A stretch of DNA of 5,209 nucleotides, taken from NCBI GenBank assembly GCA_002308155.1, contig DBVQ01000100.1, positions 152-5,360 of the forward strand. Direction: 5' to 3'. This document shows, one piece after another, positions 1-4,903 of this stretch; positions within the stretch are counted from its first letter, which is position 1; every line of letters begins with the position of its first letter. This DNA is from Christensenella sp. UBA1260. GTDB lineage: Bacteria; Bacillota; Clostridia; Christensenellales; CAG-917. A model generated the notes under the pieces. It saw only the letters and a list, made by a program, of their open reading frames with translations. It was not told the DNA's origin and did no database searches. Made by a program: the position numbers and the translations under genes.

Positions 1-71
1 TTCAATTTATTCAGTTTTTCATCCCCGTCAAGAGCAACGTCTTCATGGCGGAGGGTCTTGTCCTTTTTCAT
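1..71 (-). CDS. 5' end of an unidentified minus-strand gene (partial)
   Basis: The minus strand opens with ATG at 71-69 and stays open for 23 codons to the window edge. The start reads MKKDKTLRHEDVALDGDEKL, a hydrophilic, charged N-terminus with no signal peptide. The start is supported by GAGG at 80-77, five bases upstream of the ATG, and by a TTGACA/TATCAT promoter just beyond it. I do not recognise the protein from so few residues. It is transcribed divergently from the methyltransferase gene. The plus strand is also open here but has no start signal, so the minus-strand reading is preferred. Confidence 0.6.
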   Translation of the reverse strand, partial: MKKDKTLRHEDVALDGDEKLNKL

Positions 72-94
72 AAAAACCTCATATTTCTACAAAT

Positions 95-122
95 ATGATA
101 GCACAATTCTCGGCGTTGTCAA
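95..122 (-). promoter_or_regulatory. Promoter of the partial minus-strand gene
   Basis: On the minus strand the -35 box is TTGACA (122-117), followed by a 16-base spacer and the -10 box TATCAT (100-95). Transcription would start near 88, giving a short leader that contains the GAGG ribosome binding site at 80-77. Confidence 0.6.
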
Positions 123-164
123 TCAAAATGTGAAATATTTTTCATATTTTTCTTTTTTTGTATC

Positions 165-182
165 ATCAAATATATATTTGAT
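165..182. repeat. Perfect 18-bp AT-rich palindrome upstream of the rlmI promoter
   Basis: ATCAAATAT at 165-173 is followed directly by its reverse complement ATATTTGAT at 174-182. It ends three bases before the -35 box of the methyltransferase promoter and lies upstream of the divergent minus-strand promoter. It could be a regulator binding site, but AT-rich palindromes of this size also arise by chance in AT-rich intergenic DNA. Confidence 0.35.
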
Positions 183-185
183 TTA

Positions 186-214
186 TTGATTTATCATTGT
201 ATCTATGATATTAT
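186..214 (+). promoter_or_regulatory. Promoter of the leader RNA and methyltransferase gene
   Basis: The -35 box TTGATT (186-191) and -10 box TATTAT (209-214) are separated by 17 bases. The expected start site, about seven bases after the -10 box, is G221, which is also the first base of the closing stem of the leader RNA. The match between promoter position and RNA fold supports both calls. Confidence 0.6.
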
Positions 215-220
215 AACTGC

Positions 221-334
221 GTGAGTGGGATGAGATGCTAGGAAGGGCGCTTTGGGCGAAATCCAAGTGAACTAAAGCGTTCACGGTGTTTGAGAACGAA
301 GCGCGCTGACAACGCAGGTCGCGCACTCACACAG
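221..334 (+). ncRNA. Candidate structured 5' leader RNA of the methyltransferase gene
   Basis: The 114-base stretch before the gene is much richer in GC than the flanking intergenic DNA and folds compactly by eye. P1 pairs GTGAGTG 221-227 with CACTCAC 324-330. P2 pairs GCGCTTTG 247-254 with CGAAGCGC 297-304. P2 continues through an asymmetric internal loop (GGCG/GAGAA) into AAATCC 259-264 with GGTGTTT 285-291, then P3 pairs GTGAAC 267-272 with GTTCAC 279-284 around a six-base loop. P4 pairs 305-310 with 318-322 with one bulged base. The result is a three-way junction with a long purine-rich strand at 228-246. There is no reading frame with a ribosome site. It matches no SAM-I, TPP, FMN, lysine, cobalamin, glycine, c-di-GMP or T-box core that I recall. 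It could be a cis-regulatory leader or a separate small RNA. Confidence 0.5.
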
Positions 335-337
335 TTT

Positions 338-343
338 AGGAGG
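338..343 (+). promoter_or_regulatory. Strong SD of rlmI, perfectly complementary to codons 13-16
   Basis: AGGAGG lies four bases before the ATG at 348 and fixes the start. The segment GGAGGCGAT (339-347), covering the SD and spacer, is an exact reverse complement of ATCGCCTCC (385-393) inside the gene. The nine-base-pair helix would enclose the start codon in a 37-base loop and hide the whole SD. Confidence 0.75.
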
Positions 344-347
344 CGAT

Positions 348-1517
348 ATGGCTTATTCTATATACTTAAAACGAGGTGAAGAAAATCGCCTCCGTGCAGG
401 ACATCCGTGGGTCTATGCAAACGAAGTCGCACGCATCGAAGGCAAAGACAAAAACGGCTCTCTTGCCTCTGTATATTCTTTTGACGGCAAGTTTGTCGGC
501 AAGGGCTATATCAACCACTTGTCAAAGATACTTGTCAGGCTTTTCATCTATGATGAAAATGAGAGCGACACGGACGAGCTTTTCCGCTCGCGCCTTAAAG
601 CCGCCGCCGACTATCGCAAAAAACTTGGATACGACAACTCTTTCCGTCTTGTGTTTGCCGAAGCAGACAATCTACCCGCCCTCATTGTGGACAAATACGC
701 AGACTGGCTTGTCTGCCAATTTCTCTCCCTCGGCATGGACAAACAAAAGGAACGCATAGTGCGTTTGCTTGCCGAGATGTTTGCGCCCAAAGGCATATAT
801 GAGCGCAGCGACGTGGCAGTCCGACAAAAAGAAGGACTTGAAGAAAGAACTGGCGTTTTGTTTGGAGAAGTGCCGGACGAGATAATCATTGAAGAAAACG
901 GCGTCAAAATGTCCGTTGACTTAAAGCACGGACAAAAGACAGGATACTTCCTTGACCAAAAAGAAAACCGCGCCTGCGCACGCAAATATGCGGAAGGTGC
1001 GGAAGTGCTGGATTGTTTTTCAAACAGCGGCGGATTCAGCATGAACGTCGCCTCTGTCGCCAAATCCGTGCTTGCTGTTGACATTTCTCGCCTTGCAACT
1101 GAGACGGTTGAACGCAATGCCAAACTCAACGGCTACAAAAACGTTGCCACTCTTACTGACGACGTTTTTGAGGTGCTTCGCAGATTCAAAACGGACGGCA
1201 AAAAGTTTGACCTCGTTATCCTTGACCCGCCTGCATTTTGCAAGAGCGCGGACGAAGTGAAAGACGCATATCGCGGCTACAAGGATATAAATATCCTTGG
1301 CATGAAGCTCGTGCGCGAAGGAGGATTTCTCATCACGTCATCCTGCTCGCATTATATGACCTTCCCGCTGTTTGAAAAAATGCTCGCCGAAGCCGCAAAA
1401 GAAAGCGGACGCCGTGTGCGCACTGTTGAGCTGAAATCTCAAGCGCCCGACCATCCGTCTCTACTCTTAGCCGATGAAACGCAATATCTCAAGTTTTTTG
1501 TTTTGCAAATCCAATAA
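348..1517 (+). CDS. rlmI: RlmI-family 23S rRNA methyltransferase (class I SAM-dependent, PUA domain)
   Basis: The protein has 389 residues, the usual size for the RlmI/YwbD family; E. coli RlmI methylates C1962 of 23S rRNA at carbon 5. Residues about 1-70 form the RNA-binding PUA domain, with the family signature GHPWVYANEV at 18-27. The catalytic half carries GQKTGYFLDQ at 195-204, the SAM-binding loop LDCFSNSGGF at 221-230, LAVD at 242-245, the DPPAF motif at 293-297 and RGYKDIN at 309-315. SSCS at 331-334 contains Cys333, the expected catalytic cysteine for m5C formation. The enzyme is cytoplasmic and acts on ribosomal RNA. The start follows from AGGAGG at 338-343. The gene is monocistronic, with a promoter at 186-214 and a terminator after its stop. 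All hallmark residues are present, so it should be active; the exact target base is inferred from the family. Confidence 0.92.
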   Translation: MAYSIYLKRGEENRLRAGHPWVYANEVARIEGKDKNGSLASVYSFDGKFVGKGYINHLSKILVRLFIYDENESDTDELFRSRLKAAADYRKKLGYDNSFRLVFAEADNLPALIVDKYADWLVCQFLSLGMDKQKERIVRLLAEMFAPKGIYERSDVAVRQKEGLEERTGVLFGEVPDEIIIEENGVKMSVDLKHGQKTGYFLDQKENRACARKYAEGAEVLDCFSNSGGFSMNVASVAKSVLAVDISRLATETVERNAKLNGYKNVATLTDDVFEVLRRFKTDGKKFDLVILDPPAFCKSADEVKDAYRGYKDINILGMKLVREGGFLITSSCSHYMTFPLFEKMLAEAAKESGRRVRTVELKSQAPDHPSLLLADETQYLKFFVLQIQ

Positions 1518-1527
1518 AAGGCCTTAT

Positions 1528-1564
1528 AAAAGAAAAAATGCACCGTCGCATCGGTGCGTATTTT
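1528..1564. terminator. Bidirectional terminator between rlmI and the small acidic-protein gene
   Basis: GCACCG (1540-1545) pairs with CGGTGC (1552-1557) around a six-base loop, extended by T1539-G1558 and A1538-T1559. On the plus strand it is followed by TATTTTC, ending rlmI transcripts eleven bases or more after the stop. On the minus strand the A-rich 5' flank becomes a TTTTTTCTTTT tract, which would end transcripts of the 1651-1905 gene. Confidence 0.75.
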
Positions 1565-1650
1565 CATTTGGGAGAAAAAGATAGGTTTGATTTGTTTTCG
1601 TAATATATACAATTGAGCATTTCACTTTATTGGGAAAAATCAAAAAAAAA
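1565..1650. other. AT-rich spacer, nothing recognised
   Basis: This stretch is the 3' untranslated region of the minus-strand gene. It is AT-rich with poly-A runs (1640-1650). I see no promoter pair, hairpin or supported reading frame in it. Confidence 0.4.
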
Positions 1651-1905
1651 TTATTTTTCTTTATATTTTTCAAAAAGTGCATAGAGATAGGCAATGCAGG
1701 AGTCGTTGCTATAAAACCCATCGTTCAAAGCATCAACTATTTCTTCAAGCAATTCTTCTCTTGTTTTTGAGTCTTTGGGCAATTCAAAAATGCCACTATG
1801 ATGACCGCGGCTTTTTATCACATACAAATCATTTTCTTCAAGATATTCCGCAAACTTTTTCATGACTTCGTCATTAAAATTGTCTGTTCTGTAAAAATCG
1901 TTCAT
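1651..1905 (-). CDS. Small acidic protein of unknown function, divergent from an XRE regulator
   Basis: The 84-residue product starts MNDFYRTDNFNDEVMKKFAE and is soluble, charged and Glu/Asp-rich, with no signal peptide or membrane segment. Likely helices span about residues 10-25 and 48-62, with a short segment VIKSRGHHSGIFELP at about 29-43 between them. I do not recognise the family. Codons are A/T-ending, unlike the C-ending usage of rlmI. There is no Shine-Dalgarno sequence, but a TTGACT/TAATAT promoter (1941-1913) places the start site at or one base before the ATG at 1905, which would make the mRNA leaderless. The gene is divergent from the repressor gene, an arrangement typical of small phage-derived or plasmid-derived regulatory pairs, so the two may be functionally linked. 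A spurious frame is possible, but the promoter and protein-like composition argue against it. Confidence 0.6.
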   Translation of the reverse strand: MNDFYRTDNFNDEVMKKFAEYLEENDLYVIKSRGHHSGIFELPKDSKTREELLEEIVDALNDGFYSNDSCIAYLYALFEKYKEK

Positions 1906-1912
1906 ATTTTCA

Positions 1913-1941
1913 ATATTATTAGAAGTTTTCTTTTAAGTCAA
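1913..1941 (-). promoter_or_regulatory. Promoter of the small acidic-protein gene, apparently leaderless
   Basis: On the minus strand, TTGACT (1941-1936) and TAATAT (1918-1913) are spaced by exactly 17 bases. The expected start site is about 1906-1905, directly at the ATG (1905-1903). This agrees with the absence of any SD motif upstream of that ATG. Confidence 0.55.
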
Positions 1942-1948
1942 TTCATTT

Positions 1949-1969
1949 TAGAATATTTCTTCTATTCTA
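1949..1969 (+). promoter_or_regulatory. Inverted repeat TAGAATA-N7-TATTCTA, likely repressor operator
   Basis: TAGAATA (1949-1955) and its exact reverse complement TATTCTA (1963-1969) are separated by seven bases. The left half contains TAGAAT, a fair -10 box for the repressor gene, although no convincing -35 box lies upstream. The site sits just before the repressor start codons and upstream of the divergent promoter, as expected for an autoregulatory XRE operator. Confidence 0.45.
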
Positions 1970-1977
1970 TGTTTATG

Positions 1978-2178
1978 ATGAAAATAGGAAAAGTTATTTT
2001 TGAATTAAGAAAAGAACAAGGATTATCTCAAGCAGAGCTAGCAAAAGCAGTCGGTGTTTCTCAAAGAGCAGTTAGTCTTTGGGAAGAAGGAAAGAACGAA
2101 CCAAAGGCATCTTACATTTATCAACTTGCCAAGGTTTTTGATGTTTCAGCCGATTATCTTCTAGGGCTTGAAGATTGA
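1978..2178 (+). CDS. XRE-family helix-turn-helix transcriptional regulator (single domain)
   Basis: From the ATG at 1978 the product has 66 residues, almost exactly one Cro/C1-type DNA-binding domain. Residues 4-14 form helix 1 (GKVIFELRKEQ). SQAELAKAVG (17-26) and SQRAVSLWEEGK (28-39) are the helix-turn-helix, with the second as recognition helix. YIYQLAKVFDVSADYLLGL (46-64) is the classic C-terminal part of the fold. It probably binds DNA as a dimer, and the nearby TAGAATA-N7-TATTCTA repeat is a plausible operator. In-frame ATGs at 1969 and 1975 are alternatives adding three or one residues; none has an SD. The frame is open upstream to 1798, but that part runs antisense through the divergent gene and is not coding. 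AT-ending codons (tta, aga) match the divergent neighbour and differ from the flanking genes, suggesting acquisition. Confidence 0.85.
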   Translation: MKIGKVIFELRKEQGLSQAELAKAVGVSQRAVSLWEEGKNEPKASYIYQLAKVFDVSADYLLGLED

Positions 2179-2200
2179 AAGCGCTCTTTGAGCGTTTTTT
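2178..2200 (+). terminator. Terminator of the XRE regulator gene
   Basis: CGCTC (2182-2186) pairs with GAGCG (2190-2194) around a TTT loop, extended by A-T pairs, and is followed by six T residues (2195-2200). It begins at the last base of the stop codon, a very tight gene end. Confidence 0.7.
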
Positions 2201-2246
2201 ATTGCGTTTTTTGGCGAAAATTGTCAAAAAAAATTGCGGCGACGTA

Positions 2247-2275
2247 TTGAAATATAAACTTTATTAGTTTATAAT
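2247..2275 (+). promoter_or_regulatory. Promoter of the alpha/beta hydrolase gene with embedded inverted repeat
   Basis: TTGAAA (2247-2252) and a perfect TATAAT (2270-2275) are 17 bases apart, with a start site near 2282. The spacer is filled by an inverted repeat: TATAAACT (2253-2260) and AGTTTATA (2266-2273), eight base pairs around a five-base centre. A protein bound there would block RNA polymerase, so repression is likely if the repeat is a real operator. Confidence 0.7.
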
Positions 2276-2306
2276 GATATGGTAATCTATTTTTTGGAGA
2301 TGAATT

Positions 2307-3236
2307 ATGCAAGAGTTTACCCTCAAAAGTTTTGACGAAACCGAAATCCATTGCACGCTTTGGGACGACGTCACCGCACCAAAAGCTGTCGTTCAACTTG
2401 TGCATGGCATGAGTGAGTATGCAGGCCGCTATCAAGAAGTTGCAGAGTATCTCAACAGCCGCGGCTATATCGTCTTTGCGGACGACCATCGCGCGCATGG
2501 CAGAACTGAGACGGATGAAACAAGAGGCAAACACAAAGGCAACATCTTCAAAAAGACCTTACAGGACGAACTCTTCTTCCGCGAGTGGCTCAAAGAAAAG
2601 TATGACCTCCCTGTCTTCCTTCTCGGGCACTCCTACGGCAGTTTCCTCTCGCAAGCGTTTGCGCAGGCGGGCACGGACGTGAGAGCAATCGCACTCGTGG
2701 GGTCAGGCCACATGAGAGACCTTTTCAACCTCGGCAAAATCTGCGTTGCACCAATCTTCCTTGTGGCGCGCAACTGGCGCCCGAAGATGGTCAACTGGAT
2801 GTCGGACAACTTCTTCAAGTTCAAGGGCGACGAGGGCAAAGGTCAATGGATCAATTCTCTCCCAGAGCGCAGAGCGACGTTTGTGGCAGATCCATATTGC
2901 CACACCAATATGAGCGTCGGCTTTGACTTCTACATGATGAGCGAAACGTCAAAACTCTACCGCAAGAAAAACCTTGCAAAACTCAACCCTACAACCGCAA
3001 TCGGCATTTTCTCGGGCACAGACGATATGGTTGGCAACAATGGGAAGGGCGTCAAAAAACTTGACAAAATGTATCGCGACCTCGGCATAAGCACAGAACT
3101 TCACCTCTATGAAGGCTCCCGTCACGAGGCGCTCCTTGACAGATCCGCCGCACAATGCCAAGCGGACGTTGCGGACTTCTTTGACAAGTTCATCGTCTAT
3201 GAGCAACCGTCCCTTGACGACCTCATCAAAGAATAA
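2307..3236 (+). CDS. Alpha/beta hydrolase, lysophospholipase / monoacylglycerol lipase type (S33-like)
   Basis: The 309-residue protein is a full-length member of the Hydrolase_4 / serine aminopeptidase S33-like group, which hydrolyses lysophospholipids, monoacylglycerols or related esters. LVHGMSEYAGRY (31-42) holds the oxyanion-hole HG and the family's typical MSEHAGRY-like segment. YIVFADDHRAHGRT (54-67) matches the conserved DHRGHG region. GHSYGS (107-112) is the nucleophile elbow with Ser109. SGTDDMVG (236-243) supplies the acid, most likely Asp240, and GSRHEAL (270-276) supplies His273. The triad is therefore complete. There is no signal peptide, so it is probably cytoplasmic. The start is set by TTTGGAG, with GGAG at 2296-2299 seven bases before the ATG. 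The gene has its own promoter and terminator. The natural substrate cannot be read from the sequence. Confidence 0.88.
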   Translation: MQEFTLKSFDETEIHCTLWDDVTAPKAVVQLVHGMSEYAGRYQEVAEYLNSRGYIVFADDHRAHGRTETDETRGKHKGNIFKKTLQDELFFREWLKEKYDLPVFLLGHSYGSFLSQAFAQAGTDVRAIALVGSGHMRDLFNLGKICVAPIFLVARNWRPKMVNWMSDNFFKFKGDEGKGQWINSLPERRATFVADPYCHTNMSVGFDFYMMSETSKLYRKKNLAKLNPTTAIGIFSGTDDMVGNNGKGVKKLDKMYRDLGISTELHLYEGSRHEALLDRSAAQCQADVADFFDKFIVYEQPSLDDLIKE

Positions 3237-3264
3237 AAATCAAAATATCACACAAACTATTTTT

Positions 3265-3300
3265 GCACAAAAGAAAAAGGTTTGAAGCACAAAAGAAAAA
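3265..3300. repeat. Two 14-base direct repeats GCACAAAAGAAAAA
   Basis: Identical copies occupy 3265-3278 and 3287-3300, 22 bases apart start to start. The second copy supplies the minus-strand T-tract of the terminator, and the first may be a duplicated remnant of it. Confidence 0.5.
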
Positions 3301-3332
3301 CGCCTCGCAGATGCGAGGCGCTATTTTATTTT
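3291..3332. terminator. Bidirectional terminator between the hydrolase and zinc-ribbon genes
   Basis: CGCCTCGC (3301-3308) and GCGAGGCG (3313-3320) form a perfect eight-base-pair GC-rich stem with an AGAT loop. The plus strand continues with CTATTTTATTTT for the hydrolase gene. The minus strand continues with TTTTTCTTTT (3300-3291) for the convergent zinc-ribbon gene, whose stop is six bases away. Confidence 0.85.
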
Positions 3333-3784
3333 AGAATAGATATCCATGGCGAAATCGCATAGTAGGAATCAAAATCCACTGCGGCAAACCCAGCAGCCAC
3401 AACAACTATTGAATATACTATGCTGATGACCACCGATAGCACAACGCCAATGATTGCGCCAATGAGCAATGCTTTTGCACGCTCTGGGCGTTCAACCCTC
3501 CAAAGCGCAAACAAGATAAAACCTACAATCGGGACAAAGAACCCAAGCACGCCAAATGCGCCTGCGTTGGAATCATCCTCTTTTGGTTGTTCCTGCTTTT
3601 GAGATGAGCCGTTTTGAGATTGATTTGCCGCCGGGATGTCGTTGAAGTCAAACTCAAAATCATCCTTCTTTTCTGCAACGGTAGTTGGTTCAAATTTGCT
3701 GTCAGGACGTTGAACTTCCGCGCCGCAGTTTGAGCAGTATTTTGCGCCGTCATCAAGTTTGTTGCCGCAATATGGACAATACAT
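3326..3784 (-). CDS. Zinc-ribbon membrane protein of unknown function
   Basis: The start at 3784 is chosen because GGAGG (3794-3790) lies five bases upstream. A further in-frame ATG at 3811 lies upstream of this SD, at the predicted transcription start, and is unlikely. The 152-residue product begins MYCPYCGNKL, and Cys3, Cys6, Cys17 and Cys20 form a CPxC-x10-CxxC zinc ribbon. Residues about 25-75 are a flexible, acidic, Gln/Ser-rich linker. Two hydrophobic stretches follow, at about 76-95 and 105-135, with the charged turn RVERPERAK between them. This order (cytosolic zinc ribbon, linker, membrane hairpin) is common in Bacillota proteins annotated only as zinc ribbon domain-containing. No enzymatic motif is visible, so a regulatory, scaffolding or protein-binding role is a guess. 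It is convergent with the hydrolase and divergent from the peptidase. Confidence 0.85.
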   Translation of the reverse strand: MYCPYCGNKLDDGAKYCSNCGAEVQRPDSKFEPTTVAEKKDDFEFDFNDIPAANQSQNGSSQKQEQPKEDDSNAGAFGVLGFFVPIVGFILFALWRVERPERAKALLIGAIIGVVLSVVISIVYSIVVVAAGFAAVDFDSYYAISPWISILK

Positions 3785-3811
3785 AATTGCCTCCACATGA
3801 TTGATATACAT

Positions 3812-3840
3812 ATTATGTATGATGCTGCAAAAATTGTCAA
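3812..3840 (-). promoter_or_regulatory. Promoter of the zinc-ribbon gene
   Basis: On the minus strand a consensus TTGACA (3840-3835), a 17-base spacer and CATAAT (3817-3812) point at the zinc-ribbon gene, with a start near 3805. The -10 box lies within the inverted repeat ATACAT-ATT-ATGTAT (3806-3820), a possible operator, though it could be a chance AT palindrome. Confidence 0.7.
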
Positions 3841-3863
3841 TAACAATAATCTACAAAAAATGA

Positions 3864-3891
3864 TTGCGACTTTCCACTTTTGTGGTACAAT
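3864..3891 (+). promoter_or_regulatory. Extended -10 promoter of the P1 peptidase gene
   Basis: TTGCGA (3864-3869), a 16-base spacer and TACAAT (3886-3891) form the promoter, with TGG at 3883-3885 giving an extended -10. The start site would be near 3898, leaving a 5' leader of about 22 bases with GAGGAG (3908-3913) as ribosome site. It is divergent from the zinc-ribbon promoter. Confidence 0.65.
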
Positions 3892-3919
3892 ATAGAAAAC
3901 ATAGTTTGAGGAGCAAGTT

Positions 3920-4855
3920 ATGCAAATAACAATCCCATCAGGTTTCAAAATCGGGCACTACAACGATGACTACACCGGCGTCACCGTCATTCTGTCCAAA
4001 GGTGCGGTCGCAGGTTGCGATTGTCGCGGAGGCGGCCCGGGTACACGCGAGACGGATCTTCTCCGCCCTGAAAAAGCCATGCAAAAAATCAATGCCGTGG
4101 TGCTCACAGGTGGCAGCGCATACGGGCTTGCATCCACTGTCGGCGTCATGGACTATCTGCGCGAACACGGCATCGGCTACAAGGTCATGGGCAAGATTGT
4201 GCCAATCGTCACAGGCGCAGTAATCTATGACCTCAACCAAAAAGAATATCACACTCCAACCGCAGAATACGGGTTTAAAGCGTGCGAAAACGCATCAAAA
4301 ACCCTTGATTTTGGCAATATCGGCGTTGGCAAAGGCGCAACAGTCGGCAAGATAAGAGGGCTCAAAAATGCCTCAAAGAGCGGCATCGGTGCGGCAACAG
4401 TCAAGTCAGCCGGCATCACAGTCACAGCAGTCGTTGCAGTCAATGCAATGGGCGACGTCATTGATCCTGAAACCAACAAAATCATCGCAGGTGCGCACAC
4501 CAAGGACGGAGGTTTTCTTGACACCGAAAAGCTGCTTGCAAACGGCGAGTTTTCACGTCTCCTGTTTGGCACAAATACAACAATCGGTTGTATCTTGACA
4601 AACGCCAAGATTGACAAGGTGCAGGCAAACAAGCTTGCCAGCATCTCCCACAATGGGCTTGCAAGAGCAATCCGCCCTGTTCACACCGACTATGATGGCG
4701 ACACGATGTTCTGTATGTCCACAGACAAAGTCCCTGTCGTCAACTTCGCAGCGCTTCAGTCCGCCGTTGTCAAAGCAACAGAGCAAGCGATCGTCAATGC
4801 CGTGTCATTGACTTCTCAATACGAAATCGAGTTTGACGAAACGGTAGAAGAATAA
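3920..4855 (+). CDS. P1-family peptidase (S58, DmpA / L-aminopeptidase-D-esterase like)
   Basis: The 311-residue protein belongs to the peptidase S58 / DmpA-like N-terminal nucleophile family, which includes aminopeptidases, beta-peptidyl aminopeptidases and the nylon-oligomer hydrolase NylC. Members are made as one chain that cuts itself in two. Family motifs seen are IGHYNDD (11-17), the RGGGPGTRETDLL segment (36-48), VLTGGSAYGL (61-70), GVGKGATVGK (135-144) and HTDYDGDT (255-262). FGTNTTIG at 216-223 matches the self-cleavage region, so processing probably occurs between Asn219 and Thr220, giving chains of about 219 and 92 residues with Thr220 as nucleophile. There is no signal peptide, so it is cytoplasmic. 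GAGGAG lies six bases before the ATG. The gene is monocistronic, and the substrate (N-terminal amino acids, amides or esters) cannot be decided here. Confidence 0.9.
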   Translation: MQITIPSGFKIGHYNDDYTGVTVILSKGAVAGCDCRGGGPGTRETDLLRPEKAMQKINAVVLTGGSAYGLASTVGVMDYLREHGIGYKVMGKIVPIVTGAVIYDLNQKEYHTPTAEYGFKACENASKTLDFGNIGVGKGATVGKIRGLKNASKSGIGAATVKSAGITVTAVVAVNAMGDVIDPETNKIIAGAHTKDGGFLDTEKLLANGEFSRLLFGTNTTIGCILTNAKIDKVQANKLASISHNGLARAIRPVHTDYDGDTMFCMSTDKVPVVNFAALQSAVVKATEQAIVNAVSLTSQYEIEFDETVEE

Positions 4856-4872
4856 AAAAATTTTTGACTTAT

Positions 4873-4903
4873 AGGAATGGCCGCGGAAGCGGCCTTCCTT
4901 TTT
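4873..4903 (+). terminator. Terminator of the P1 peptidase gene
   Basis: GGCCGC (4879-4884) pairs with GCGGCC (4889-4894) around a GGAA tetraloop. AGGAA (4873-4877) and TTCCT (4895-4899) extend the stem with one bulged T at 4878, followed by a T-run to 4903. It lies 17 bases after the stop. Confidence 0.88.

Noticed and set aside
241..264. Resemblance of GGAAGG...GGGCGAAATCC to cobalamin or c-di-AMP (ydaO) riboswitch cores
   Set aside because: Only a short GGG-GAAATCC-like word matches; the essential downstream conserved blocks of both families are absent.
611..1129. Long open frame on the minus strand inside the methyltransferase gene
   Set aside because: It is Ser/Arg/Thr-rich as expected of an antisense shadow and has no start signals, and the plus-strand gene has all family motifs.
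1798..1968. Upstream extension of the XRE frame to an ATG at 1798
   Set aside because: It would add a 60-residue hydrophobic segment running antisense through the divergent gene, with no ribosome site at 1798. The HTH domain begins at the 1978 methionine.
1651..2178. Divergent pair as a classical toxin-antitoxin system
   Set aside because: Toxin-antitoxin genes are normally co-directional and overlapping, and the 84-residue protein shows no toxin motif that I recognise. Left as unknown pair.
3523..3948. Second minus-strand frame overlapping the zinc-ribbon gene
   Set aside because: It starts inside the peptidase gene and shifts frame relative to the clearly supported zinc-ribbon protein. 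No SD and no recognisable domain.
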